25,901 nucleotides of DNA from Scenedesmus sp. ARA3 (Eukaryota; Chlorophyta; Chlorophyceae; Sphaeropleales; Scenedesmaceae), in NCBI GenBank assembly GCA_004335835.1, contig RWJK01001364.1:1-25901 (forward strand), written 5' to 3'. Shown piece by piece: positions 1-10,040 of this stretch. The notes under the pieces were generated by a model, which made no database searches, was not told the origin of the DNA, and saw nothing but the letters and a program-made list of their open reading frames with translations. How positions within the stretch are numbered: position 1 is the first letter of the stretch; each line of letters starts with the position of its first letter. The position numbers were made by a program, and so were the translations under genes.

Positions 1-153
1 GCGCGCCAGAGAAGCTGTTCAACTCCGACAACAACAGGCATTTGAGAAGCAGCATGCATCCCTTTGCTGGAAGGATAGTGCTCCACCCCCACTCACGTTC
101 AGGCTGGTCATGTTGCTGCACATGTGGGGAGGCAGCGCGCCAGAGAAGCTGTT
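1..153. repeat. Duplicated LRR exon segment
   Basis: The 19 bases gcgcgccagagaagctgtt occur identically at 1-19 and 135-153, each encoding NSFSGA on the minus strand in adjacent LRR exons. Identity at synonymous positions suggests a recent tandem copy or gene conversion between LRR exons rather than protein-level conservation alone. The second unit is cut by the window edge. Confidence 0.6.
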
Positions 154-2093
154 GACCTCTAGCGACAGCACCTCCAAACGCCGCAGTCTCTCAAAAGAGG
201 CCGGAATGGGCCCATGCATGGCTGCAGGATAGTTGAACACAGGCCGCAGCAAGTCGGAAGTGAAGAGGGCGAGCAGCAATATGGCTACCATGTGTGGTGC
301 GCCGCAGTCTCTGTAGATTTGCCAGATGCTATGATCTGCTGCTGTGCTGCTGCAGTTGCGCTTGCGGCTCCGCCTTGCCGCCTGCTCTCACAAACCGCAT
401 TCACTGCAGCTGCCGTCAACACTGGCACTCACGCCTGCCTCTCGTTCAAGCGCTGCTGCTGTGCTTTGCTGCTGCGCCTGCTGCTGTAATGCGCAGCAAC
501 TGCTGCTTTTGGTTCTGCTGCAGGGCTATCATTATGACACAGCTGCAGCGAGCCTGCATCTGCCCTGTGCTCACCCAGCCCCACATCTGTAAAGCCGTTC
601 TTTCCCAGGTTTAGCACGCGCAGATTTGGCAGGCTGCCCAGTTCAGCAGGGATGGTGCCATCCAGGTAGTTTCCTGCAAGCAGCGAGGCACACAAAGAGG
701 CAGCAGGTATCACACAACAACATAACATGCTGCAAGTGCTGCCAGCTTGTTTGATGCTGGTTGCTGGAGTGATACAAGGGCAAGTAGGCAATCAAGCTGC
801 ATGCACTGCAAGTAAATTAAACGTACAGGTGCTGTGCGCTGCTACTGCACATCCTCAGCTACCTTGGGGGCTGTGAGTCCTACAAGTTTGTAGTTGCTCA
901 AGAACACTGCCATCTGTGGCACTGCCTGTGCAAACCAGCAGCACTGCTATTGCCTTTGCAGGACTACGCCTAAACCTCAGCTGCTGTACACCCATGAGTG
1001 CAGCACCACAGCACCACAGCACCACAGCCTAGCCAAGCTGCTAAATGGATAGCACCCCTGCGCAGTTGCTACCCCAACCTTGCAGCATCAGCGACTTCAG
1101 TGCCCGCATGCCGCCTAGTTCAGCAGGAATGGACCCTGTTATGTTTGTTGTGACGACTGCAAACTCCTGCAAGCGGTCAAAGGCTCCAAACTGCGGCGAG
1201 ATTGTGCCCACAACTCCAAACGAGGCGCCTCCAATTGCAAACGTGGTGAGACCGCAGCTGTGCAGCTGCTGCAGGGCTTCAACAAAGCCTGGGGTGTTGA
1301 TGCTGCCCTGCAGGCATGGGGAAATTGTGGCGTGAACGACATGCCTGGTTGGCAGGTCAGCGCGGTAGCACCTGTGGCAGCTGATATGTACCAGCTGACA
1401 GTTGTTCCTGCAAGTGGTGTCACCACCACAGGGGTGCTGACATCAACCCCTGGTAAGCTGCCGCGCTGCTGTGTCCTTGCATAGCAGCTGTTGGCTCTCC
1501 CAGCCATCGTTTACCATACGTAAGCATAGCAGTGCAAGCACACATCGGCAAAATTGTTCAGTGCCTGTTGCTCGTTGGCGCCGCACCTGCAAGCGGTTGT
1601 TCAGCAGCTCAAGCTTGCTGACTGCATGCCTGGTGCTGCCAGCCGGACAGGGGCTGCCACTGCTGCTGCTACCAGCCAGCCCACTGGCATTGCATGATAT
1701 GCCATGCCAGGAGCAATATGGAGGCGCTTGCGTCCCTGGTGCTCCAACTGTGCTCAAGTACTTGCTGCATGCTGTAGTTCCGTTGAGAGCTGCATCAGTG
1801 CTGCCAGTGCCTGTAAACACGTCCTGCCAACCGCTTCGGTTCAGCCAGCCGTAGGTGTCATCAGCAGTGCTCCTGGTGCTGGTGCTGCTGCTTTCGCTGC
1901 TGGTGGGTACTGCTGCTCCCAAGGCCCCTGCCACAGAGTGCAGCACTGCACAGGTGGCCACCTGGCAGGACTGCCCACAGCAGCCGCTGGGATCCAACAA
2001 AGGACATGTCGGAAGACCGAGAGTGCGTGTTGCCAGCAGCAGCGGGAGCAGCAGGCCAGCAAGAAGCACGTGCTGGTGCTGGTGCTGCTGCAT
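1..2093 (-). CDS. Secreted leucine-rich-repeat receptor-like protein, 5' part, runs off left edge
   Basis: The ATG at 2093 opens a hydrophobic signal peptide (LLAGLLLPLLLATRTLG) followed by a Cys-containing cap that resembles the plant LRR N-terminal domain (YGWLNRSGW, then CSWHGISCN). LRRs follow, with clear plant-type signatures such as GTISPQFGAF, NITGSIPAELGGM, YLDGTIPAELGSLPNLRVL and GPIPASFERLRRLEVL. Exons inferred from GT-AG junctions with matching phase are 1587-2093, one starting near 1465, one ending at 1079 (open at least to 1307), 575-673, 97-221 and 1-22. The 1079|673 junction rebuilds LQG-NYLDGTIP exactly. The boundary between 1307 and 1465 is unresolved: the two frames there do not join simply. 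Such proteins are usually extracellular or receptor ectodomains; the C-terminus, and so any transmembrane or kinase domain, lies outside the window. The family call is firm, individual exon edges less so. Confidence 0.85.
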
Positions 2094-2227
2094 GGCCCTA
2101 GTGACTAGGGCCTAGTTGCTGGCCGTAGTCACGCATCGCTGCGACGAACGTCTTCGTATGCATGAACTCTTAGGTGAGCTTGGACAAAAGGCGCACAGCA
2201 GTTCACGAGCACGAGGGAACTCGAGAT

Positions 2228-4749
2228 ATGTCTCCGGTACACTCAATGTTCTTGTTGCGATGCTCCTTGGGTTGCAAATTTATAGAAACATTTGAACAAG
2301 CGTGGGGAAAATGGATAGCTTCGATCCTAGGTTGCACCCCACAACACTTGCATCCTCACTCATTTCCACTGTGTTATGCTGACAGTGTGAGAGTGTGGCA
2401 CAATGGGGTGGACAGCTTTACTCAGCAGGTGCAAAAACCCACAATCAAACTGTGTTTGCACCGGCTGGTGGTGGATCGCAGTGAGAACTGGTGCCTTCAG
2501 CTGTCACCAGCAGCATCACTTTCATGCACGCTTTGCTGCTGTTTGCTTGCATTCCACTGGTCGGTTGCTGCTTCCATGACGTGAATATGTACTAGCAAGA
2601 TGCTTAGGTCTGTGCTAGCACCCTTCCAGCTGCAAGACGCTTCCCCGCACGCAATAGACACTGCGCATGACATAACATCTACGACCCGCCTCAAGAGGAG
2701 GAGACATGTGCCGTGGCGAAGCAGAAAAAGTCCTGTTTTTATGTAAGTGCAGATGATGCATCGTGCGAACCTCTAGTTTCTGCTGATACGGTTCTTGTGC
2801 TATCACTGTAGATGGGGCCTCCGCTGAACTTCACCTGGGACTTGAGGCTTTTCCAGCTCACCAGCAGCTACTATAGCGATCGTAACACACAGTTCACGGT
2901 GTGGGATGCGTGTGCAGCTCGAATACTTCTCGCAACAACACTAGCAGGTGCGAGGCCGCTCCCTTGCGCAGGTTCTGTTCAATTTGCTGAAACCGGGCAG
3001 CTATCGACGCATAGATCGTCCAGTAAATTCATCAGGCGCAATTCAATGCTAAGGCGTACTGCTGGTGTGCACAGCATGGAGACTTTTCGGCTGTGCAGCA
3101 GTAGCTGTTGCTCCAAAGCCAGGCTGTTTGCACCATCGACTTGCTGTCCCTGAAACCACGGCTACCACCTACTGCTAGCCATATAGCAACACGAACAAAG
3201 TTTGGTCTGGCGTTGAGTGCATACAGCCGTATGTTTGCACTCAAAACAGCAGACAGCGCTGCTGGTCCCTGCAGGCTGTGAATCCAAATGCAAGCCTGCC
3301 AGGCTGGGCACACTGCTGCAGCAACGACGTTTAAACCCATCCACCCACGCAATGCCGAACTCCTGCAACCCCCATCCATTGTGTTTTCATTGTGCCACTG
3401 TTGCGCAGGGTTCCTGAATTGGTGTCAGTACCGCACTGTATGGCTAGCTGTGCAGCAGTTCTTGCCAAGCTTCGTGTGGCTGGCTGCATGGCTGCTGCTC
3501 ATCAGGCACTGTCCCCGGTACTACAAGCGCCACCGCATGTTGCTTGTGCTGCTAATGCGCTGCGGGATGTTGATGTCAGAAGCAAGGGCTCCGCAGGATG
3601 GAGGTGCGCAGGCAGTGCTGCTGGCAACGACAGCCATGTTGACAAGGCGGCAGCAGCAGCAGCTGCTGCAGCACCGCCACCAGAGCGCTAGCAGTCATAT
3701 CGACATGTATAAAACATGCAAAGCAAATAGCATTTGCATTGCAGGCTGCAGGATGGAGGTGCGCAGGCAGTGCTGCTGTAGGCGCAGCAGCAATGCATGA
3801 GAAGTGGCAGCAGCAGCTGCAGAGCAATCACCAGAGTACCATCACTGCTACACGTCTACAAGCTAATGGTTGTTTCTAGCACACACCACGCTTTTAGCAC
3901 AGCTGCTTCAGTGCACTGCGTTCCTCCTTTGTGAACGGTTGCAGGAACTCATTCTTGCTGCTACTGCTGGTGCGCGTGCCATCGCTGCTGCCTCACGCCA
4001 ATGCAGGGGATGCAATGCAGCTCAGCAGCATACTCCCTGGCTCGCAGCAGCTGTCGCTGCTGCTACAGATGCTGTCAACTGGCCTGGTCCTCCACACCTG
4101 CCTTGAAGTGACAGCAGTGCAGCTGCCCTTTGCCTTCCAGATAGGGCACAATCTGCTCAAGCTTCTCTTTGCATGCTATTACAAGAGAGCTGAACAACTG
4201 CTGCAGCTGGCAAGGCAGGCTCAAACCGAGCAGGCAGCCAAGCAGCTGCTGAGTGGCTGGCTGCGATTTTGGAATCAGGCGGGCTGGAGCGCAGTGCTGC
4301 AGCATGCCAGCATCATCAGCCGCAGCTGCAGCACAACACTGCTGTTTGTGGTTCTCAATGTGACGATTGCAGCGCTGCTGCTGTGGCTTTGCTACCTGTA
4401 TTCGTTGGCAGATGTGCTGCTATGGCTGCGGCAGGAAGAGGATCTGGCACTTTCAGAGGCAGCTGCATCAGATGCCAGGGATAGCAGCAATCCCAGCCAT
4501 GCTAGCATTGATATTGGCGGTGTTTGGGTGACAGTGCAGCAGCTGGCAGATGCTCAAGACTCTGCATTCATTACTGCCCTGCTGACTGGGCACCCTTCTA
4601 TGCCAGTAGTGACACTCGTGGCACATATTGTTATATTTGGGTGCATCTGTGTTGGCAGCTGTATGCTGAGTCAGCTGCTGGTGCTGCAGCTCCTGCCAAG
4701 GTTCGCAAGTGCAGCAACATTGGACTTGTACTGCCCCAGATTGAGCTGA
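2228..4749 (+). CDS. Multi-pass membrane protein, family not recognised
   Basis: Proposed exons are 2228-2428, 2812-2947, 3409-about 3709 and 3945-4749 (stop TGA). The first three junctions match in phase: CAGCAG|GT to GTAG|ATGGGG is phase 0, and GCAG|GT to GCAG|GG is phase 1, giving TTLAG-FLNWCQ. The last exon is a long open frame with strongly hydrophobic stretches (TTLLFVVLNVTIAALLLWL; MPVVTLVAHIVIFGCICVG). The third carries FLPSFVWLAAWLLLI followed by a basic loop CPRYYKRHR. I count about five or six possible membrane segments. The acceptor at 3945 is good; the donor of exon 3 is uncertain (GTATAA after 3709 would fit phase). The ATG at 2228 is a guess, since upstream sequence stays open. 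It lies head-to-head with the LRR gene, only 134 bp between the two ATGs. A TGTAA occurs at 5187-5191. No function is assigned. Confidence 0.6.
3593..3778. repeat. 31-bp perfect direct repeat, 155 bp apart
   Basis: The 31 bases at 3593-3623 recur exactly at 3748-3778; both begin gcaggatggaggtgcgcag. The first copy lies in an open frame of the membrane-protein gene and includes a possible donor (GGAG|GTGCGC). The second lies in the following putative intron, preceded by an acceptor-like TTGCAG. It is a partial exon copy of the kind seen in other genes of this window. Confidence 0.85.
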
Positions 4750-6037
4750 TTGTGCAGGCAGTACATGAACTGCAGTACAGCGCGTACAACTTTGTATTTG
4801 TACATAAAACCATTACCAATACACAACTCAAAAACACTACTCGTCACCTTTTCAGGATTGATATCATTTTCAGGATTGAAGCCTGACGTTATTATATGAG
4901 CAGTTGGTGCCACTGCAATGCGCGCAAGGCTGCATTTGTGCTGCTGCATGTAGGAGATGTTGCGACTGCTGTATGCACGGTGGCATATAAACCAGGATGC
5001 ATGCACCAACAATCATGTTCCATGCAACGGTGGCGCCACACAGTTGTGGTTACCAAGCGTTTGCTATACTGTTGTGTTGTTGAAAGGTCGTTGCAGCTTG
5101 ATGGATGGCAGTGTTTCTCGCACCAATCTCGCGCAGGTGAACAGCACAAGAGCGGGCTCATTGTGTGCCTGATGGTGTGTTGCTGCTGTAATCACCGAGT
5201 GACTGCAAAAGAGTTATGCTGCATGCAGAAACGGTTGCGTGCAGCTTGAGTTGCAAGATTTGTAGCAGCTGTTGGTATGGAAGTGTTGTGTGGTGTGTGA
5301 TCGTACTCATGAGTGCACGAGTTTCACTGTTAGCCAAAGGTCAACATCGTGCACCGGCACAGATCCTTGGCCACTTTGCAGTGCTCACTTATGGCCGTTG
5401 GCCGAACAGAGCGCAGTTTTGTTGTTTTCTGTGATTGTCAATCTTGCAGCTGCTGGGGCTGTTTTGCAGCTTTGAATCTGTCCAGTGGAAGTACGCTATG
5501 TTTCGTGCAATCAGTTCCATCACTAGTTTGGTGTCTGGGCTGCTGCGTGCATAAAGCAGTGTGCCTGGCAGGTCTATCAAGGCTTGCTGCTTGTTCAGCT
5601 CCAAACCGCATTAAACCATTGCCCGGCTGCTGTTGTTTTGGCGTGTTGGCAAAGCATGGAAAGCTGTGCTGTCACTGTCTGCACATGATGGCACTGTTAT
5701 CAAACAAGCAATCAAACAAGCACAGCATGCGTTAGAAGGATGACGTATGGTACTTGGGGTTTGTGCAGTGGTTGAGATGCAGCCTTCCATTGCAGCAGCC
5801 GCTCATCCGATGATGACATGAGTCATGTGCTGGGTTGTTGCATGGCCTACAGTGGATGCAAGGGTGTGTTCTGCTGTTGCTGTGTGCTTGCAGAAACGTG
5901 TGTGCTGGCAGAGGTGGCATGCGGGCACACTTGCTTTTGTGTTGCACACTGGCAATGCTACCGGCAGCTTCCCTGGTTGCTGCCTCCATGCGTCGCGCAG
6001 GCTGAAGGTTCTCTACATTCTACGCAGTGTACATGCT

Positions 6038-6038
<1 letters not shown>
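4750..6038. other. Stretch without a supportable gene
   Basis: No reading frame here has convincing composition or matched splice sites. The first about 440 bases are probably the 3' UTR of the membrane-protein gene, ending near TGTAA at 5187-5191. The open frames between 5818 and 6321 are sustained by the CAG tract and are not convincing genes. Confidence 0.5.

Positions 6039-6128
<90 letters not shown>
6039..6128. repeat. Pure (CAG)30 microsatellite
   Basis: Thirty uninterrupted CAG units. No interruption means it is probably length-variable. It is open in all three plus frames (Gln, Ser, Ala), so the surrounding ORFs are not evidence of coding. Confidence 0.98.
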
Positions 6129-6130
<2 letters not shown>

Positions 6131-7300
6131 CGCTGTTTCAGAAGTGGTATGGCGGTCCAAGGGGGTTGTCCGACAGAATGTTTTGTTTTACGGCTGCTGC
6201 AGCATACTTTTGCATGAGGGCATGTCAACACGCACAACCACTGCTTTGTTTTGAGTTCTTGCTGGAGCCCCATGAGTGGGCTGCAGCCATGCAGCTGCCA
6301 AGCTGCAAACCCGAAAATTAGGTGTTGCTTGTGTATGGGGCTTGTAACTCTTTGAATTTATATATTATCTTTAAAATATTGATTATCCAGTATTCGTCAA
6401 CGTTACAACGACGTTGCGCCCCGCATGCGCATGGCTTGTAATTACAACATGCTGAGAATGATGTGTATGTGAGATGGATGTCCACGGCAGCAATGCCGAG
6501 TATACACATCGCCTCATCTGCATGCACTGCATGCCACCGTTATACATACAACGTCATGTTACAAAAGAAAGTTTGATGGCATGGCGGAGTCCTGCTGGGA
6601 TTTGCTAACAAAAGCTGAACCACACTGCACGGCATACATTCCAGAGGCTGTGCCTCAATGAAATCCACGACATGGAACACGCACTGCTAAGCTGAGCTGA
6701 GCTGGACTGCAGCAGTTAAAACACTCCAGCTGGAGAGAGCATCTGACAAGGGCAGCATGCATGTCCTGTCAGCCAAAGTAACAGCGTGCCGTGCTGCCAG
6801 TATGAGGAGGAATGGATGGACTGCTGCAGTCCTGTGTGGCAAAGGACGTGTCAACTTCACTGAATAATGTGACATCCATATGTACACAGTAACTCATGGG
6901 TGGCAATTTATCAACAATTGGTCTCAAAGGCTGCAGCTGCTGCAGTGCAAGGCACTGCACAGCAGCGCTCGAACACCTTCCACACATGCTGCAGCCTCAG
7001 GCTAGCAGCTGTGCTCAGGGTGTTTAAAACCTGTGAGCAACCATACTATGGCTAGTAGCCAACCCCAGCCAACTGTCAACACAAGATAAAGGGCTGCCTT
7101 GGTGCAGTGCACTTGGCCTCGCCCAAGCAGCCTTCGGCACGCACCATCATGGCGCAGCGGCCGTGTTTATGCTTGCTCGTGACATAAAGTCAACACCTGC
7201 AACAGGCATATGCTGCCACTCACTGCACACCATGCTGTAGCTATAGCTGCAGCTGCTGCGCAGCAGCGTGCCTGAAAGTGCTGCGTTGAAAGTAAAGCGC
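6129..7300. other. Intergenic stretch, nothing recognised
   Basis: It contains an AT-rich patch at about 6350-6390 and scattered short ORFs with no domain signal, splice matching or codon bias. I see no RNA gene in it. Confidence 0.5.
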
Positions 7301-7339
7301 AGCAAGCAGCATGTGCCGGCATACACTTGCGTGACCAGC

Positions 7340-7580
7340 CGCACACCCTGCATATACCAGAGCCCGCACAAATCCCGCAGGAAACTCAATCCAAGTGCAT
7401 TGCCGTCACGGGTGGGTGCACACGTGACGCCATGGTTATTCCCTCCGCAGTGCACGGTGCCAAAACGCAGCTGTGCGTGTGCAGCAGCATTGTGCAACAC
7501 TCACAACAGTTCAGACTGCGGAGCCTGCTCATCTTCAGGGTAAACATATTCGGCCAGCAGCCCGCCATGGCGCCAGGCTT
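7340..7580 (-). other. Two possible exons of an unassigned minus-strand transcript
   Basis: On the minus strand about 7502-7575 reads HGGLLAEYVYPEDEQAPQSE and ends at a donor-like TT|GTGAGTG. About 7340-7478 reads RFGTVHCGGNNHGVTCAP and then DGNALGLSFLRDLCGLWYM. Both have coding-like composition, but the phases do not join cleanly and the intervening 40 bases are too short for a normal intron. They lie just downstream of the stop of the cysteine-rich gene, so they may be a separate small gene, an alternative 3' end or 3' UTR. I do not recognise a family. Confidence 0.3.
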
Positions 7581-7588
7581 CAGGTTTT

Positions 7589-7761
7589 GGGCAGCAGCCT
7601 GCCACCTTCGCACTGCAGGCTGCAGGACTCGCGTGTGGGCAGCAGCCCACCACCTTGGCACTGCAGCCCACCATGGCCAGCCACCGGCCCACCTCTTCAG
7701 CCCACCAGGGCCAGCCGCCAGCTCAGCACTGCAGGCCGCAGGACTTGAGTGTGGGCAGCAG
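7589..7761. repeat. Tandem copies of the last-exon end of the cysteine-rich gene
   Basis: The segment 7726-7761, which encodes the end of the last exon (LLPTLKSCGLQC), is repeated at 7610-7645 with about four changes, an offset of 116. A further block at 7637-7666 is repeated at 7589-7618, an offset of 48. The copies lie 3' of the stop codon in transcript orientation. Confidence 0.8.
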
Positions 7762-8766
7762 TGTGTCGCAGGTCTGGCCGGCCACGTTGAGCTGGCCGCA
7801 CAGCTGGCTGTACACGATGTGGTTGCAGATGCCTGCAGTGGAGAGGGAGCAAAGGGGTATGGCAGCAGCAGCTGGTACAGTGTCAGCCCAAACCAAGCGT
7901 GTGGTTGTCATGGTCACTCCTATGCTCCATACATCAGTGCTGCACATGGTGATCATGCTTGTCCCCTCCCTGCTGGTCAGACGCCTTCAATCATTGGATG
8001 ATCCTGTGGATAGTGTCTGGCACATGCTGTACAGCCACCGACTGGTCAGCATATGTTAGCCACTATCCACAGCCTGGCCTGCAACATGAGCCGGACACCA
8101 GTTGCCGCATCTTGCAGAGAGCAAAGCCAGTGCAGCATATGCAGTGTACCAAACACGAAACAGTGCAAGCCACATTCACAGCCGCGCAGGTCTGGCCCGT
8201 CGAGCAGCTTCAAAGAAACTTGAATTGAATTCACGGAGTCAGTGCAGCACTGGATGGGGTTGAATGGGCTTTCCCTCCACGGTCCGCACGTTTGGATTCC
8301 AGCTGCCACATCTTGCAAACAGCAGCTCCAGCGCATTCTATGCAGCATAATCCATGCGTTGCCGCCAAGGTCGACACACTCACACCCGCGCAGCACAGTT
8401 TATGCAGCATAATCCATGCGTCGCCGCCGAGGTCGACACACTCACACCCGCGCGGACCCGTCAACCCCTACACACAACGATCATATTACAGTACACTCTA
8501 CTCACAGCCGCGCAGGTCGGGCCCGTTGAGCAGCTTCACGGAGTCGGTGCAGCACTGGATGGGGTTGAGCGTGGCCTCGGCACACGCAGGGCCCAGTGCG
8601 GCACGCAGGCGGTTGGGGTCGCTGTTGTACCTGTGATGACAAGTGATGACAGCAGCAGCAGCAGCAGCAGCAGCAGAGGCGGTGTAAGTGAGAGCTGACA
8701 GGTGCTTGGCGCAGGGCGGGGCCCACACGGCACGCAGGCGGTTGGGGTCGGTGTTGTACCTGTGAT

Positions 8767-8808
<42 letters not shown>

Positions 8809-9044
8809 CAGAAGCAGCAGTGTCAGTGGAAGTCAGACCCAACAGGTGCTTGGCGCAGGCGGGGCCCAGCGCGGCACGCAGGCGGTGGGGGTCGCTGTTG
8901 TACCTGCAGACGGGACAGCAGCAACGGCAGCAGCAGCAGCAGAGGCAGTGTAAGGGAGAGCTGACAGGTTCCTCAGCACAGGCGGGGCCCAGCACGGCAC
9001 GCAGGCTGTTGGGGTCGCTGTTGTACCCGTGACGACAAGTGATG

Positions 9045-9089
<45 letters not shown>

Positions 9090-9941
9090 GCAGTCTAAGG
9101 GAGAGCTGACAGGTGCCTGGCGCAGGGAGGGCACTAGCGCGGCACGTAGGCGGTTGGGGTCGCTGTTGTACCTGAGATTATAAATGATCAGAAGTGATGG
9201 CAGCAGCAGCAGCAGCAGCAGCAGATGTTCAGAAGGGTAAAGAGGCAGCAGTCTGCGCTCGCATGTTAATAGAATTTGTCCAGATGACCAGACTGGTGGT
9301 GTGGCAGACTAGCTGCATGGCATGCAAACCACGACGATGTGCTGGGTGGCAAGCTGAGTGAAAATCGGTGCAGCAGCCAGCCACTCACTGCCAGTGGTAG
9401 ACGTTCTGGCACCGCAGTGCCTCAAGCAGGTCCATCTTCAGGCGAATGATGGTAGACCTTCTTTTATAAGTTGGATGAAGTGACTTGCCAACACCGGTGT
9501 GGCAACTCAGATCATCCAACCTGTAAAAGTGACAACCAGCCAGCCACTCACTGCATGTGGTAGAGCTCTGTCATGTTGTAGACCTCTAGTATGTACGCGG
9601 CACAAACTCGGGGCAAACCATGCCAAGGTCCAACCAATATGCCACTCACTGCCAGTGGTAGACCTTCTGGCACCTCAGTGCCTCAAGCAGGTCCATCTTC
9701 AAGCCAATGATGCCAGGCCTGGTGTTGGCCACCTGGGTCTTTGCAGGAGCAGGCGCAGGCGCAGGGGCCGGGGCTGGGCCTGAGTTGTAGTAGGATCCCT
9801 TGGCCATGTGGTGCATGAAAAAGCCCTTGAGGGAGCGCTGGCTGTTGGGTGAGGTGTTGGGAGTGGCGGCTGGGGAAGGGGAAGGGAGGGAAGTGGCAGG
9901 GAGGGTGTTCAAGGGAGGCAGGGTGGGGCAGCAGCAGCAGC

Positions 9942-10040
<99 letters not shown>

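Noticed and set aside
5818..6321. Long plus-strand ORFs with Ser or Ala runs
   Set aside because: The openness comes from the (CAG)30 tract, which has no stop in any plus frame; flanks show no domain.
8498..8995. Minus 165-aa ORF with repeated YNSDPNRLR blocks, suggesting a repeat protein
   Set aside because: The blocks are separated by acceptor-like sequence and CTG tracts; each looks like a truncated exon copy, and the copies fall into different frames.
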